A DNA stretch of 64,000 bases from Methanomethylovorans hollandica DSM 15978 (GTDB lineage Archaea > Halobacteriota > Methanosarcinia > Methanosarcinales > Methanosarcinaceae). Shown one piece after another: positions 1 through 8,091 of the stretch. How positions within the stretch are numbered: the stretch's first letter is position 1; each line of letters opens with the position of its first letter. The stretch spans positions 1,728,011 to 1,792,010 of the forward strand of contig NC_019977.1 of NCBI RefSeq assembly GCF_000328665.1, read 5' to 3'. Made by a program: the position numbers and the translations under genes. Under the pieces are notes generated by a model. That model was not told where the DNA came from and did no database searches. It saw only the letters and a list, made by a program, of their open reading frames with translations.

Positions 1-783
1 CTTCCAGCGAGGGAAATCTCCACGTTCAATACTTTCATAAAGATCCCTTTGGTGGCTCTCTCTATCTTTAGCGACTATCGCCTCAGCTTCTTCATCTGTA
101 AGATTTTTAATACCTTGCTGACACACAAGATGGAATTTTACCCATAACCGCTCGTTATTGCCATTGATCATGCTGTAGGCATGGCTTCCAAAACCATGCA
201 TATGCCTATAAGAGTAAGGAATGCCTCTGTCACTCATTGTGATGGTAACCTGATGAAGTGCTTCAGGCAGTGAAGTCCAGAAGTCCCAGTTATTCTTTGC
301 ACTTCTCATATTTGTACGTGGATCACGCTTGATCGCGTGATTAAGATCCGGGAATTTGAGCGGATCACGAAGGAAAAACACCGGAGTATTGTTGCCTACC
401 AGGTCCCAGTTGCCTTCTTCAGTGTAAAATTTCATCGCGAAACCGCGGATATCACGTTCAGCATCTGCAGCACCGCGTTCTCCCGCAACGGTAGAAAAGC
501 GCATAAATAAGTCAGTCTTCTTTCCGATATCAGAAAATATTTTGGCTTTAGTGTATCTCGTAATATCATGAGTTACAACAAATGTTCCAAATGCACCGGA
601 ACCTTTTGCATGCATACGTCTCTCAGGGATTACTTCCCTGTCAAAATGTGCAAGCTTCTCCAAAAACCAAACATCCTGTAACAGCTGCGGACCACGGGGA
701 CCGGCCGTTATCACATTCTGATTATCAGAAACAGGTGCTCCTGCCACTGTAGTCAGTTTTCCATTTAAATTCTTTCCGTTCAT
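1..783 (-). CDS. Heme catalase, N-terminal part (runs off window)
   Basis: Monofunctional heme catalase that dismutates hydrogen peroxide in the cytoplasm. An open frame of 261 codons begins at 783 and leaves the window still open, so roughly half of a usual 480-500 residue clade-3-type catalase is visible. Seen: the distal-heme histidine in the segment [12 protein letters not shown] (His58), the STVAGERG block near residue 98 and the distal asparagine block [11 protein letters not shown] near 130. The start has an SD-like GGAG 7 nt upstream, and a TATA-like element lies near 837-847. A 28-nt dyad abuts that TATA element. The gene is codirectional with and downstream of the perR-peroxiredoxin pair, which suggests a peroxide-response group. 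The family assignment is secure; the C-terminal half cannot be judged. Confidence 0.95.
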   Translation of the reverse strand, partial: MNGKNLNGKLTTVAGAPVSDNQNVITAGPRGPQLLQDVWFLEKLAHFDREVIPERRMHAKGSGAFGTFVVTHDITRYTKAKIFSDIGKKTDLFMRFSTVAGERGAADAERDIRGFAMKFYTEEGNWDLVGNNTPVFFLRDPLKFPDLNHAIKRDPRTNMRSAKNNWDFWTSLPEALHQVTITMSDRGIPYSYRHMHGFGSHAYSMINGNNERLWVKFHLVCQQGIKNLTDEEAEAIVAKDRESHQRDLYESIERGDFPRWK

Positions 784-845
784 AAAAAACTCCTATACAT
801 TAAACCCATTTTCTTACAATGCCACAAAATAAGCACAAAAATATA

Positions 846-873
846 GGCTCAGACATTTCTAATGTCATGAGCC
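846..873. promoter_or_regulatory. 28-nt dyad next to the catalase TATA box, candidate operator
   Basis: GGCTCA (846-851) and GACATT (852-857) are mirrored by AATGTC (861-866) and TGAGCC (868-873), with TCT at the centre and one unpaired A at 867. The dyad lies just upstream of the minus-strand TATA-like element at 837-847, where a repressor could block TBP/TFB. Inference: an operator for the nearby PerR-like regulator or another regulator. It could instead be an RNA hairpin of a read-through transcript. Confidence 0.55.
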
Positions 874-1063
874 TTCAAGAGATCAATCCCTGAGCGGCAT
901 CAATTAGATGTTCTCGATTACCTTGAACATTTCCGCTAATCAAGCAACCACTTATCGGCAAGTGCCTCTTTTAGTTCACCTGGAAATCCATCTACATCGA
1001 TGCCAAAGATCTCTATTTCTTTTATCCCCTTTTAATCAGCTTCACTTAACAGGGGCATTCGGT
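874..1063. other. Intergenic stretch with a possible gene remnant (936-1025, minus)
   Basis: Between catalase and peroxiredoxin there is no complete gene. On the minus strand, 936-1025 reads as 29 protein-like residues (IKEIEIFGID... ending ADKWLLD) with no ATG/GTG/TTG start. It may be the tail of a lost gene or chance. Confidence 0.25.
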
Positions 1064-1738
1064 TCAAGACTCTTTCTTAAAGCAGATGAACCAGTCCAGG
1101 CAATACTTGCCCTCTTCCTTTTGCTCGACGCGCTCTTTTGCAACACCGCATGAACCCGGTGGAGGGATTATGACGTCTTCGCCTGGCTGCCAGTTGGCAG
1201 GGGTTGCAATACCTTCGGCATCTGATTTCTGCATAGCCAGCAATAGCCTCTTGATCTCAGCCATGTTCCTGCCGTTGGACAGAGGGTAATAAAGTACAGC
1301 TCTTACCTTTGCTTTCGGGTCAATGATGAAAACCGCTCTTACTGCCTGTGTATTAGAAGCATTGGGTTGTACCATCCCATATTTCTTTGCAACGTCCATC
1401 CTGATATCTTCGATAACAGGGAAGGTAACTTCCACATTCTTCATTCCCTTGAACTCGATCTTCTCTTTGATGGTCCTAAGCCATGCAATATGAGCATATA
1501 TACTGTCGATGGAAAGGCCAATTAGCTCTGTGTTGAGTTCCTTGAACTCTTTCTGCATGGAAGCAAAGGTCATGAACTCGGTGGTACATACGGGAGTGAA
1601 ATCAGCAGGGTGGCTGAACAGGATCACCCATTTACCTTTATAATCCTCGGGGAATTTGATCTCGCCCATTGTTGTCTTTGCTGTGAATGCTGGTGCATCG
1701 TCGCCTATTAAAGGCATAGTTACTCTTTCTTCATCCAT
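1064..1738 (-). CDS. Peroxiredoxin (AhpC/TSA, Prx6-like archaeal type)
   Basis: Thiol peroxidase reducing hydrogen peroxide and organic peroxides in the cytoplasm. The peroxidatic Cys51 sits in the DFTPVCTTE motif. The C-terminal extension carries Cys197, Cys213 and Cys219, as in the archaeal peroxiredoxins that are built like Prx6 but resolve through C-terminal cysteines. At 224 residues the length is normal for that group (about 215-225). The start overlaps the end of the upstream PerR-like gene by 8 nt, so the two are very probably cotranscribed and translationally coupled. An alternative start is Met8. Inference: part of a PerR-controlled peroxide defence unit with the catalase downstream. 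Confidence 0.95.
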   Translation of the reverse strand: MDEERVTMPLIGDDAPAFTAKTTMGEIKFPEDYKGKWVILFSHPADFTPVCTTEFMTFASMQKEFKELNTELIGLSIDSIYAHIAWLRTIKEKIEFKGMKNVEVTFPVIEDIRMDVAKKYGMVQPNASNTQAVRAVFIIDPKAKVRAVLYYPLSNGRNMAEIKRLLLAMQKSDAEGIATPANWQPGEDVIIPPPGSCGVAKERVEQKEEGKYCLDWFICFKKES

Positions 1739-2150
1739 TTATGTTATCCTCCTTACATTTCTTGCATTTTCCATAAAAGTTAGTGTTCACTGAATCGATA
1801 CTGAATCCTTCTATACCGCCAGCTATCTTCATTGAATAATCGAACAATTCTTCTGACTCAAAATCTTCTATCTTCCCACAATCCCGACATATTAGGTGAT
1901 GGTGCGGTACGAAATTAGCTTCAAACCTTGTTACCCCTTTTACGTTCACCTCCTCAAGCAATCCTCTCTCAGAAAGGAATTTGAGATTCTTGTAGACTGT
2001 AGCCTTGCTTATACGGGTCAGTTTTTCTCTGACACCCTCATAAACCTCATCTACAGTGGGATGACCCCTGTGCTCCCGCAGAAAAGCTATAATCTCCACT
2101 CTTTGATTAGTGTATTTCATATCAGCTTTTCCTGTGATTTCCAATGTCAT
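1731..2150 (-). CDS. Fur-family transcriptional regulator, PerR-like
   Basis: Metal-dependent DNA-binding repressor. The N-terminal winged helix spans about residues 11-75 (TNQRVEIIAFL... ISKATVYKNL). The dimerisation domain carries the HHH cluster at 83-85 and structural zinc cysteines Cys88/Cys91 and Cys129/Cys132. At 139 residues it is typical of Fur/PerR. Its overlap with the peroxiredoxin gene points to peroxide sensing rather than iron uptake, but PerR and Fur cannot be told apart by motif alone. Met11 (start 2120) has a better-spaced AGGA and begins right at the conserved TNQR helix, so it may be the true start. A TATA-like element at 2191-2200 and an AT-rich inverted repeat at 2211-2231 lie upstream. 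Confidence 0.9.
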   Translation of the reverse strand: MTLEITGKADMKYTNQRVEIIAFLREHRGHPTVDEVYEGVREKLTRISKATVYKNLKFLSERGLLEEVNVKGVTRFEANFVPHHHLICRDCGKIEDFESEELFDYSMKIAGGIEGFSIDSVNTNFYGKCKKCKEDNING

Positions 2151-2210
2151 TTCCCCCTGTACTTGCTTCTAAAGACGATTTTGTTATAGATACATATAAG
2201 AACTAATACT

Positions 2211-2231
2211 AAATAATGCTTATTATTATTT
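2211..2231. promoter_or_regulatory. AT-rich inverted repeat upstream of the perR TATA box
   Basis: AAATAAT (2211-2217) and ATTATTT (2225-2231) are perfect inverted repeats with a 7-nt spacer, just upstream of the TATA-like element at 2191-2200. It resembles the AT-rich architecture of bacterial PerR boxes, but in such AT-rich DNA it could be chance. Confidence 0.3.
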
Positions 2232-2336
2232 AATACTTACGTTTAATTAAAATTTGTTATCAAATAAATCTGGTTGTCAATAGCTCTTACTAAAAATTCC
2301 CATAGCATTAATTTGTTTAATACCATAAATATGTCA

Positions 2337-2378
2337 TTTTATATATATATATATAGATATAGATATGCGTGTGTGTAC
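2337..2378. repeat. Simple-sequence tract (TA)n, (GATATA)n, (GT)n
   Basis: A run of alternating purine-pyrimidine dinucleotides: about nine TA units, then two GATATA units, then a short GT run. It lies in the 338-nt divergent region between perR and the exonuclease gene. Apart from the perR promoter and the xth TATA box near 2451-2459, nothing else is visible in that region. Confidence 0.6.
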
Positions 2379-2488
2379 CACCTATTTTGGATAACGTATT
2401 TACTTTTGTCTTTGGATGAACACACATAAAAATCCGATCTCAAAGGTTCAGTTTATATACCCACCTGTACAATGAAATCAGGATTAAG

Positions 2489-3262
2489 ATGAGCAGGATC
2501 AAGATGCTTTCATGGAATGTAAATGGCCTTCGGGCAGCTTATAAAAAAGGATTTATGGAAATTTTCACAGCACATGGGCCAGATATTCTATGTCTGCAGG
2601 AAACAAAGGCACAGGAGGAACAGTTACCTTCCGCTCTGCGGCATGTGGATGGATATAAAGCATATTTTTCCTCCGCAGAGAAAAAAGGATATAGTGGAGT
2701 AGGCCTGTACACCAAACAAGAGCCGCTTGAAGTAAGATATGAACTTGGAAAGGCAAAGTTCGATACTGAGGGTAGAGTCATAGCCTCTGATTTTGGAGAT
2801 TTCATACTCTTTAATGTATATTTCCCCAATGGCAAAGCCTCTAAGGAGCGGCTTGATTTCAAAATGGAATTCTATGATGCATTTCTCGATCATCTCGATG
2901 CCCTCAAAGCACAGGGCAAAAAAATCATAATTTGCGGTGATGTGAACACAGCACATAAGGAAATAGACCTGGCACGCCCAAAAGAGAATGAAAAAGTATC
3001 TGGTTTCCTGCCCCTGGAAAGAGCCTGGATAGGCAAATTAATAGATCATGGCTATCTGGATACGTTACGCATGTTCAGCGACCAGCCTGGCCAGTACACG
3101 TGGTGGGACATGAAAACAAAAGCAAGGGAAAGAAATGTGGGGTGGAGAATTGATTACTTCTTTGCCAGTGATAATCTGAAAGATAACATAATATCTGCCT
3201 TCATTCTGCCCGATATAATGGGTTCGGATCACTGTCCCATTGGTTTAGAACTTGAAATTTGA
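2489..3262 (+). CDS. xth: Exodeoxyribonuclease III / AP endonuclease
   Basis: Mg-dependent DNA repair nuclease of the ExoIII/APE1 family that cleaves at abasic sites. Seen: N-terminal [10 protein letters not shown] (Asn10), CLQETKA with the metal-binding Glu38, [10 protein letters not shown], the [14 protein letters not shown] block near residue 150, RIDYFF, and the terminal [11 protein letters not shown] with the catalytic His. At 257 residues it is full length. A TATA-like element at 2451-2459 places the transcript start near 2480, so the leader is only a few nucleotides. Monocistronic: it is divergent from perR and convergent with the next gene. Confidence 0.95.
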   Translation: MSRIKMLSWNVNGLRAAYKKGFMEIFTAHGPDILCLQETKAQEEQLPSALRHVDGYKAYFSSAEKKGYSGVGLYTKQEPLEVRYELGKAKFDTEGRVIASDFGDFILFNVYFPNGKASKERLDFKMEFYDAFLDHLDALKAQGKKIIICGDVNTAHKEIDLARPKENEKVSGFLPLERAWIGKLIDHGYLDTLRMFSDQPGQYTWWDMKTKARERNVGWRIDYFFASDNLKDNIISAFILPDIMGSDHCPIGLELEI

Positions 3263-3290
3263 ATACTTGTAATAGATGAAATGGCTCTGT

Positions 3291-3746
3291 TCAGGCAATT
3301 GCATTCAGAGCCAGATCTACAGCTTCCACAGGGTCATTTGCCTGAATTATACCATCAACTTCCCATTTGCATGCTATGGTAACGACCTGCTTGCCCATTT
3401 TGAGGGCCAGAGCGATCTCCGAAAGAGTACCATATTCTCCACCCACTGCTATCACAACATCAGAGGATGCGACAACTATGGCATTGCGTGCATGTCCCAT
3501 ATTGGTCACGATCTGGTAATCAATATACCGGTTAGCATCTTCACGGCTATTACCCGGCAGGATACCTATAGTGGTCCCTCCCTGCCGCTTAGCTCCGCGT
3601 GCGCAGGCTTCCATCACGCCCTCCAATCCTCCGCATATAAGAAGCACGCCGCGTATGGCAAGCTCACGGCCTATTTCTTCAGCGATCATCTCAGTCTTAT
3701 TGTCACACACCCCGCCACCAATTACTCCTACCTGCATCTTTGCCAT
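3291..3746 (-). CDS. LOG-like Rossmann protein (TIGR00725 family)
   Basis: Small protein of the SLOG/LOG-like superfamily, annotated elsewhere as TIGR00725 or molybdenum-cofactor-carrier-like. Seen: the N-terminal glycine-rich strand GVIGGG, CGGLEGVMEACARGA, ILPGNS, and the GHARNAIVVASSDVVIAVGG-EYGTLSEIA block that corresponds to the PGGxGTxxE nucleotide-binding motif. At 151 residues it is the usual length. The true ligand and role are not established; it is not an obvious LOG phosphoribohydrolase. It lies 29 nt upstream of the Tsr3 gene's stop on the same strand, so the two may form an operon with tsr3 first. Confidence 0.8.
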   Translation of the reverse strand: MAKMQVGVIGGGVCDNKTEMIAEEIGRELAIRGVLLICGGLEGVMEACARGAKRQGGTTIGILPGNSREDANRYIDYQIVTNMGHARNAIVVASSDVVIAVGGEYGTLSEIALALKMGKQVVTIACKWEVDGIIQANDPVEAVDLALNAIA

Positions 3747-3775
3747 ACATTACCCTCCATAGTGTTAGATGAATG

Positions 3776-4297
3776 TCAGATATATTCAGCCTGAACCTTA
3801 AGTATCTCCTTGCTGTCCTTAGCCATGGAATATTCCTCCAGTGGCTCACGGTTAACTTCCAGAAAAGTATGGCCCCAGTTGAACTTGGATAATATACTGG
3901 CAGCTTGTTCCTTATACCCCAGTATATAAAGAGAAGCAGCAAATGCTTCTACTGATGTAAGTTTGAACGGGCGGCCGAAGTTCACCGGATTGCCTGCAAC
4001 AAGATACGGCAAAGCACGATGCTGCAGGTCAAGCACTAACAATTGAGGAAAGACTGCTTCTACATGTTCCCAGGAGCAGTCCAGTACAGTAAGCCCTTTT
4101 GTTATACTGTCAGCAGGAGAAAGAGCCTTTTCGGCCATAGGGTCAAGGAGAATGGAACCTCTGGGAATGGCATTCACCTTTTCCACAAGTCTTGCAAGCT
4201 TGAAGCGTACCATTTTTTTACCAGTGCATTTTTTAGGATCACACTGCCCTGCGTGATAAAGATATAGACGAACTTCTCTAGGTCTGCTTTTTTCCAT
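3776..4297 (-). CDS. Tsr3-like 16S rRNA aminocarboxypropyltransferase (DUF367)
   Basis: Enzyme of the DUF367/Tsr3 family, which transfers the 3-amino-3-carboxypropyl group of SAM to a modified uridine in small-subunit rRNA. Seen: N-terminal [67 protein letters not shown] and the C-terminal [16 protein letters not shown], all characteristic of the family. The frame is open to 4348, but the first 17 codons do not look conserved, so Met at 4297 is chosen (about 173 residues). Confidence 0.88.
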   Translation of the reverse strand: MEKSRPREVRLYLYHAGQCDPKKCTGKKMVRFKLARLVEKVNAIPRGSILLDPMAEKALSPADSITKGLTVLDCSWEHVEAVFPQLLVLDLQHRALPYLVAGNPVNFGRPFKLTSVEAFAASLYILGYKEQAASILSKFNWGHTFLEVNREPLEEYSMAKDSKEILKVQAEYI

Positions 4298-4377
4298 ACA
4301 TTGGTGATGGACTTTCGTATATATAGCATGAGCGAGATTTAATAGCAATTATAATATAGTTATCTTTTTATATATTA

Positions 4378-4434
4378 GTTGCGTATTTTTCTTTATACTT
4401 TTAGGAGCAAAAATGAAAATAGAAAATAGGAGTT
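4378..4434 (+). promoter_or_regulatory. Leader of the Tad-like operon with an out-of-frame start
   Basis: A TATA-like run lies near 4366-4376. Downstream, AGGAGC (4403-4408) sits 4 nt before an ATG at 4413 whose frame (+1 relative to the MinD-like gene) stops within about 50 codons. A second SD-like GGAG at 4429-4432 precedes the MinD start. The best-spaced SD/ATG therefore opens an overlapping upstream ORF, which may couple or limit translation of the operon. Confidence 0.35.
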
Positions 4435-5253
4435 ATGAAAAAGATGGCTGCCAAAATATATACGATAACCTCTGGAAAAGGAGGGACTGGCAAAAGCATA
4501 TTTGCTGTCAATCTGGCAGCGGCACTTGCTGGACTTGCAAAAAAGACCCTGCTGATAGATGCTGACCTTTGCATGGCTGATATCGGTCTTATGTTGGGAA
4601 TGGAGAACAGCAAGATCACACTACACGAAGTGCTGGCCGATGAAGCGAACGTAGCTGATGCACTATACGACGGGCCTAACGGACTTAGGGTTCTGCCCTG
4701 TAGCATCTCTTTAGAGGGGTTCAAAAAAGCAGACCCTTCCAGGATTAAGGATGTTATCAGCGAACTTACACCGAATTTTGAATTTATTATCATTGACACA
4801 TCCACAGGCATAAATAGTGCAACAGCAGCCTCTATTGAAGTATGTGACGAGGTCTTGCTGGTCCTCACACCTGATATAACATCTATTGCCGATGGTTCTA
4901 AGATGAGAGCATTTGCAGCATTATTAGGTAAAGAAGTAACAGGAGTGATATTGAACAGAACTATGCCTGTACATGATGAAACGTACAGGGAGAAACTCAT
5001 GATTTCCCTTGATCTTAAAGTACTTGAGGTATTACCCGAAGATGTGAGCATACCCGATTGTATTGCAGGTAAAAGCCCCGTAGTCACTAAATATCCTTAT
5101 TGTGAGGTAGCTATTGCCATGAACAAGCTTGCAGCACTATTCTCTGGAATAAAGATGCCTGAACCTGAAGAAGGAAAGGGGCAAAAGAAGCAAAAGAATA
5201 AAAAGAAGCGCATTACAGGTGCAAAGCTACCCTTTTCCCAGTCCAAGAAATGA
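4435..5253 (+). CDS. MinD/CpaE-like ParA-family ATPase
   Basis: Cytoplasmic P-loop ATPase of the MinD/ParA group. The deviant Walker A KGGTGKS (residues 16-22) has the signature lysine. The switch regions are LLIDADLCMADIGLMLGM and IIIDTSTGINSATAASI. The C-terminal tail is highly basic (KGQKKQKNKKKR) and could bind membrane or nucleic acid. Met4 is an alternative start. The stop overlaps the frame of the secretion ATPase gene. Inference from context: like CpaE/TadZ, it probably positions the secretion/pilus machine encoded downstream rather than the division site. Confidence 0.88.
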   Translation: MKKMAAKIYTITSGKGGTGKSIFAVNLAAALAGLAKKTLLIDADLCMADIGLMLGMENSKITLHEVLADEANVADALYDGPNGLRVLPCSISLEGFKKADPSRIKDVISELTPNFEFIIIDTSTGINSATAASIEVCDEVLLVLTPDITSIADGSKMRAFAALLGKEVTGVILNRTMPVHDETYREKLMISLDLKVLEVLPEDVSIPDCIAGKSPVVTKYPYCEVAIAMNKLAALFSGIKMPEPEEGKGQKKQKNKKKRITGAKLPFSQSKK

Positions 5254-5264
5254 GAGGTCATATC

Positions 5265-7175
5265 ATGGATCTTGCTGATGGAATCCGATATAATCGAAAT
5301 TCAGATGAAGTTTCTCTTCATGTGTCGCAAGGAATAGATATAGCTCAAAAGAATTCTAAAACTGAGGAAATTATCGCCCTCCTCGCAGATATTAACAGTG
5401 ATGTTGTTTCTGACGATAACATAAATAGCCTGAAAAAACGCATCGAAACCGACCATTCACAATTGATTAAGGGCTATAACATTAATTTTACTATAAATAA
5501 TAACTGGGAACAAAAAATAAGAAGTGTCATTGCCAGCAAGGATCTGCATATAGAATGCGCCTCAAAAGTACAGGAAAAACAACAAATTCCTTTACACCAG
5601 CGCTTGATAACGCTTATTTCTAACAATCCTGAAGAGGAAGAAGAATACAATATCGCAGTACATGGTCCTATTGTAGATTTTGGTGTACCTGAAGGGAGCA
5701 ATTTCAAAGAGATAGAAATGTACGCGGTAAATCCTCCATATGCTTATATAAGGATGGCATATGATCCGTTTGCGCATGAATACCAGTATCAAGTACTCGA
5801 ACCCCTGCTTTCAGAAGAGGAAAAGAGACTTTTGGAAAATATAAAACAACGATTAATAGAAACCCTGGAACTCAACCTGAAGCAAAGTGATCACAAGAAT
5901 GCTGAAAAATACCTGAGAAAGCATACAAAGAAATATCTTAGAGAATACAAGATAGACATCTCTGTCCGTAAAAAAGAAAGAGTGATGTATCACTTGATCC
6001 GGGATTTCCTTGGATTCGGAAGAATAGATGCTATCATGCGGGACATGCGACTTGAGGATGTATCATGTGATGGCCCCAACACTCCCATATATATCTACCA
6101 CAAGGCCTACAATTCAGTGCCTACGAATGTGATTTTCTCAGATGATGATGAGCTTGATTCCTTTGCCATAAGGATAGCCCAGCTATGCGGAAGGCATATA
6201 TCCATAGCAAATCCGCTTCTTGATGCAACAATGCCCGATGGATCACGCATTCAGATAACCCTTGGAAGGGAAGTCACTACCCGAGGAAGCACATTTACCA
6301 TAAGGCGGTTCAATGAGAATCCTATCACTCCGGCAAATCTCGTAAATTTCCACACTTTCTCCACGGCAATGATGGCATATCTGTGGATGGCTGTGGACTC
6401 GAGCAAGAGCATCGTATTCGTGGGTGGTACTGCATCAGGTAAAACCACTGCAATGAATGCTGTATCTCTTTTTATCCAGCCTGAAATGAAGATCGTATCA
6501 ATAGAAGATACAAGGGAACTTAATCTTTCACATCCCAACTGGATACCTGGCGTGACCAGAGAGTCCTTTGCAGGTGAAGAAAGAGGATCTATCCAGATGT
6601 ATGAGCTTCTCAGGGCATCCCTGCGACAAAGGCCGGAATATATTCTTGTGGGTGAAGTACGTGGAGCAGAGGCTTATGTCCTTTTCCAGGCCATGTCCAC
6701 AGGCCACACTACGTTCTCTACCATGCATGCCGATTCAGTACAGTCCGTAGTGCACAGGCTTGAAAATCCCCCTATCAATGTTCCAAGGATCATGATACAG
6801 GCTCTTGATATTGTTTCTATTCAAGCGCAGGTAAAAGTGAATAATGAGAGGGTAAGAAGATGCAAATCCCTTACAGAAATTGTGGGTGTGGACCCAAGAA
6901 CGGGTGAATTGCTCACGAACGAAGTTTTCACCTGGGATGCGGCAAAGGATAATTTCCAGTATTCAGGTCGTTCATATATACTGGAAAGCATCATGGAGAA
7001 CAGGGGATGGAACGAAGAGAAACTTAAGGATGAACTTAAGAAGAGACAGGACCTTCTTGAATGGGCACGTTTGAAAAAGATAAGTCACTACAAGGATTTT
7101 GCTAAACTTGTGGTGACATATGGCAGGGAACCTGAGACTATAATGAATATGGTAAGGCAGGACCGGAATGACTAA
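5265..7175 (+). CDS. Type II/IV secretion system ATPase (TadA/ArlI-like)
   Basis: Hexameric assembly ATPase that powers type IV pilus, Tad or archaellum-like filaments at the cytoplasmic membrane. Seen: an N-terminal domain rich in charged residues up to about 240, Walker A FVGGTASGKTTA near residues 388-397, Asp box IEDTRELNLSHPNW, Walker B YILVGEVRGAEAYV, and the His box STGHTTFSTMHADS. The frame is open from 5250, but ATG 5265 has GAGGT at 5253-5257 with ideal spacing and is preferred; from there the protein is 636 residues. It overlaps the next gene by 8 nt. The length is long for an ATPase of this class because of the N-terminal extension. Confidence 0.92.
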   Translation: MDLADGIRYNRNSDEVSLHVSQGIDIAQKNSKTEEIIALLADINSDVVSDDNINSLKKRIETDHSQLIKGYNINFTINNNWEQKIRSVIASKDLHIECASKVQEKQQIPLHQRLITLISNNPEEEEEYNIAVHGPIVDFGVPEGSNFKEIEMYAVNPPYAYIRMAYDPFAHEYQYQVLEPLLSEEEKRLLENIKQRLIETLELNLKQSDHKNAEKYLRKHTKKYLREYKIDISVRKKERVMYHLIRDFLGFGRIDAIMRDMRLEDVSCDGPNTPIYIYHKAYNSVPTNVIFSDDDELDSFAIRIAQLCGRHISIANPLLDATMPDGSRIQITLGREVTTRGSTFTIRRFNENPITPANLVNFHTFSTAMMAYLWMAVDSSKSIVFVGGTASGKTTAMNAVSLFIQPEMKIVSIEDTRELNLSHPNWIPGVTRESFAGEERGSIQMYELLRASLRQRPEYILVGEVRGAEAYVLFQAMSTGHTTFSTMHADSVQSVVHRLENPPINVPRIMIQALDIVSIQAQVKVNNERVRRCKSLTEIVGVDPRTGELLTNEVFTWDAAKDNFQYSGRSYILESIMENRGWNEEKLKDELKKRQDLLEWARLKKISHYKDFAKLVVTYGREPETIMNMVRQDRND

Positions 7176-8091
7176 TATTTATTTCAATGTAGCCTATGAG
7201 ATGTTCGGAGAATATTATGAAAAACGAAGGCACGAATATTATGGTCTTCGTTTGAACATGCTCCGCAACCGAATGAGCATTGGTTACGATATGTACATGT
7301 CCGGTGCCGTACTTACCGCTTTTGTATGTATGTTCTTCCCACTTATTGCTGCAAACCTGGTCTTCTATTTTTTGGGAGTCCCTGATTTCACAGGCTCAAG
7401 GATCGGTGCTCCTCAATGGTTGTTCCAGTTCAGCGAGTACAAAACAGCAGCTATATGGCTGCTACTTAATGTTATCACAGGGATACTTGTTTTCAGTGCG
7501 GTGTACAAGACCTTTGTGATATATCCCGCTGTCATGGCTGGAGAAAGGAAGAGAGGAATAGAACGCATGCTTCCTTATGCCATTAATTACATGTCCTCAA
7601 TGGCAGGAGCCGGAGTGCTGCCTTTGGACCTGTTCCGTTCTCTTGCTTCTAATAACATATACAGGGATGTGGCAGTAGAGGCAAGATACCTGGTACGGGA
7701 TATCGAGGTACTGGGCCACAATCTTGTAACAGGGATGAGGAACCTTGCCCTTACAACACCTTCACCTTCTTTACAGGATTTCCTGCAGGGAGCTATTACT
7801 GTCATCACATCAGGGGGAGAACTGGAACCATATTTCAAGATAAAGACAGAGCAGTATCTCATAGAGAACAGACAAAAACAAAAAGAGTTCTTAGAGACTC
7901 TGGGGCTGCTGGGTGAAACCTATGTTACAGCTTTTGTTGCAGGCCCTTTGTTCATGATAGTGGTCATATCGATCATGGCAATAATGGGAGGAGCTGAAAT
8001 GGTATTTTTATATCTGCTTATCTATGCGGTCATACCCTTTGGAAGCGCAATGTACATTTTACTTATAAGTAGCATGACGCCGGAGGCATGA
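7168..8091 (+). CDS. TadB-like type II secretion F-domain membrane protein
   Basis: Integral-membrane platform protein of a Tad/archaellum-like system. Hydrophobic segments lie near residues 45-70 and 95-115 and as two helices after 250. Between them is one cytoplasmic T2SSF domain (LPYAINYMSSMAGAGVLPLDLFRSLA...). At 307 residues it carries a single F domain, where ArlJ/FlaJ carries two. The neighbouring 8088 gene supplies the second, so the platform is split as in bacterial TadB/TadC. It starts inside the ATPase gene and ends in an ATGA overlap with the next gene. Confidence 0.88.
   Translation: MTNIYFNVAYEMFGEYYEKRRHEYYGLRLNMLRNRMSIGYDMYMSGAVLTAFVCMFFPLIAANLVFYFLGVPDFTGSRIGAPQWLFQFSEYKTAAIWLLLNVITGILVFSAVYKTFVIYPAVMAGERKRGIERMLPYAINYMSSMAGAGVLPLDLFRSLASNNIYRDVAVEARYLVRDIEVLGHNLVTGMRNLALTTPSPSLQDFLQGAITVITSGGELEPYFKIKTEQYLIENRQKQKEFLETLGLLGETYVTAFVAGPLFMIVVISIMAIMGGAEMVFLYLLIYAVIPFGSAMYILLISSMTPEA

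Noticed and set aside
3276-3794. 172-codon plus-strand ORF over the LOG-like and Tsr3 genes
   Set aside because: It is antisense to two genes with clear motifs, and its own translation shows no domain.
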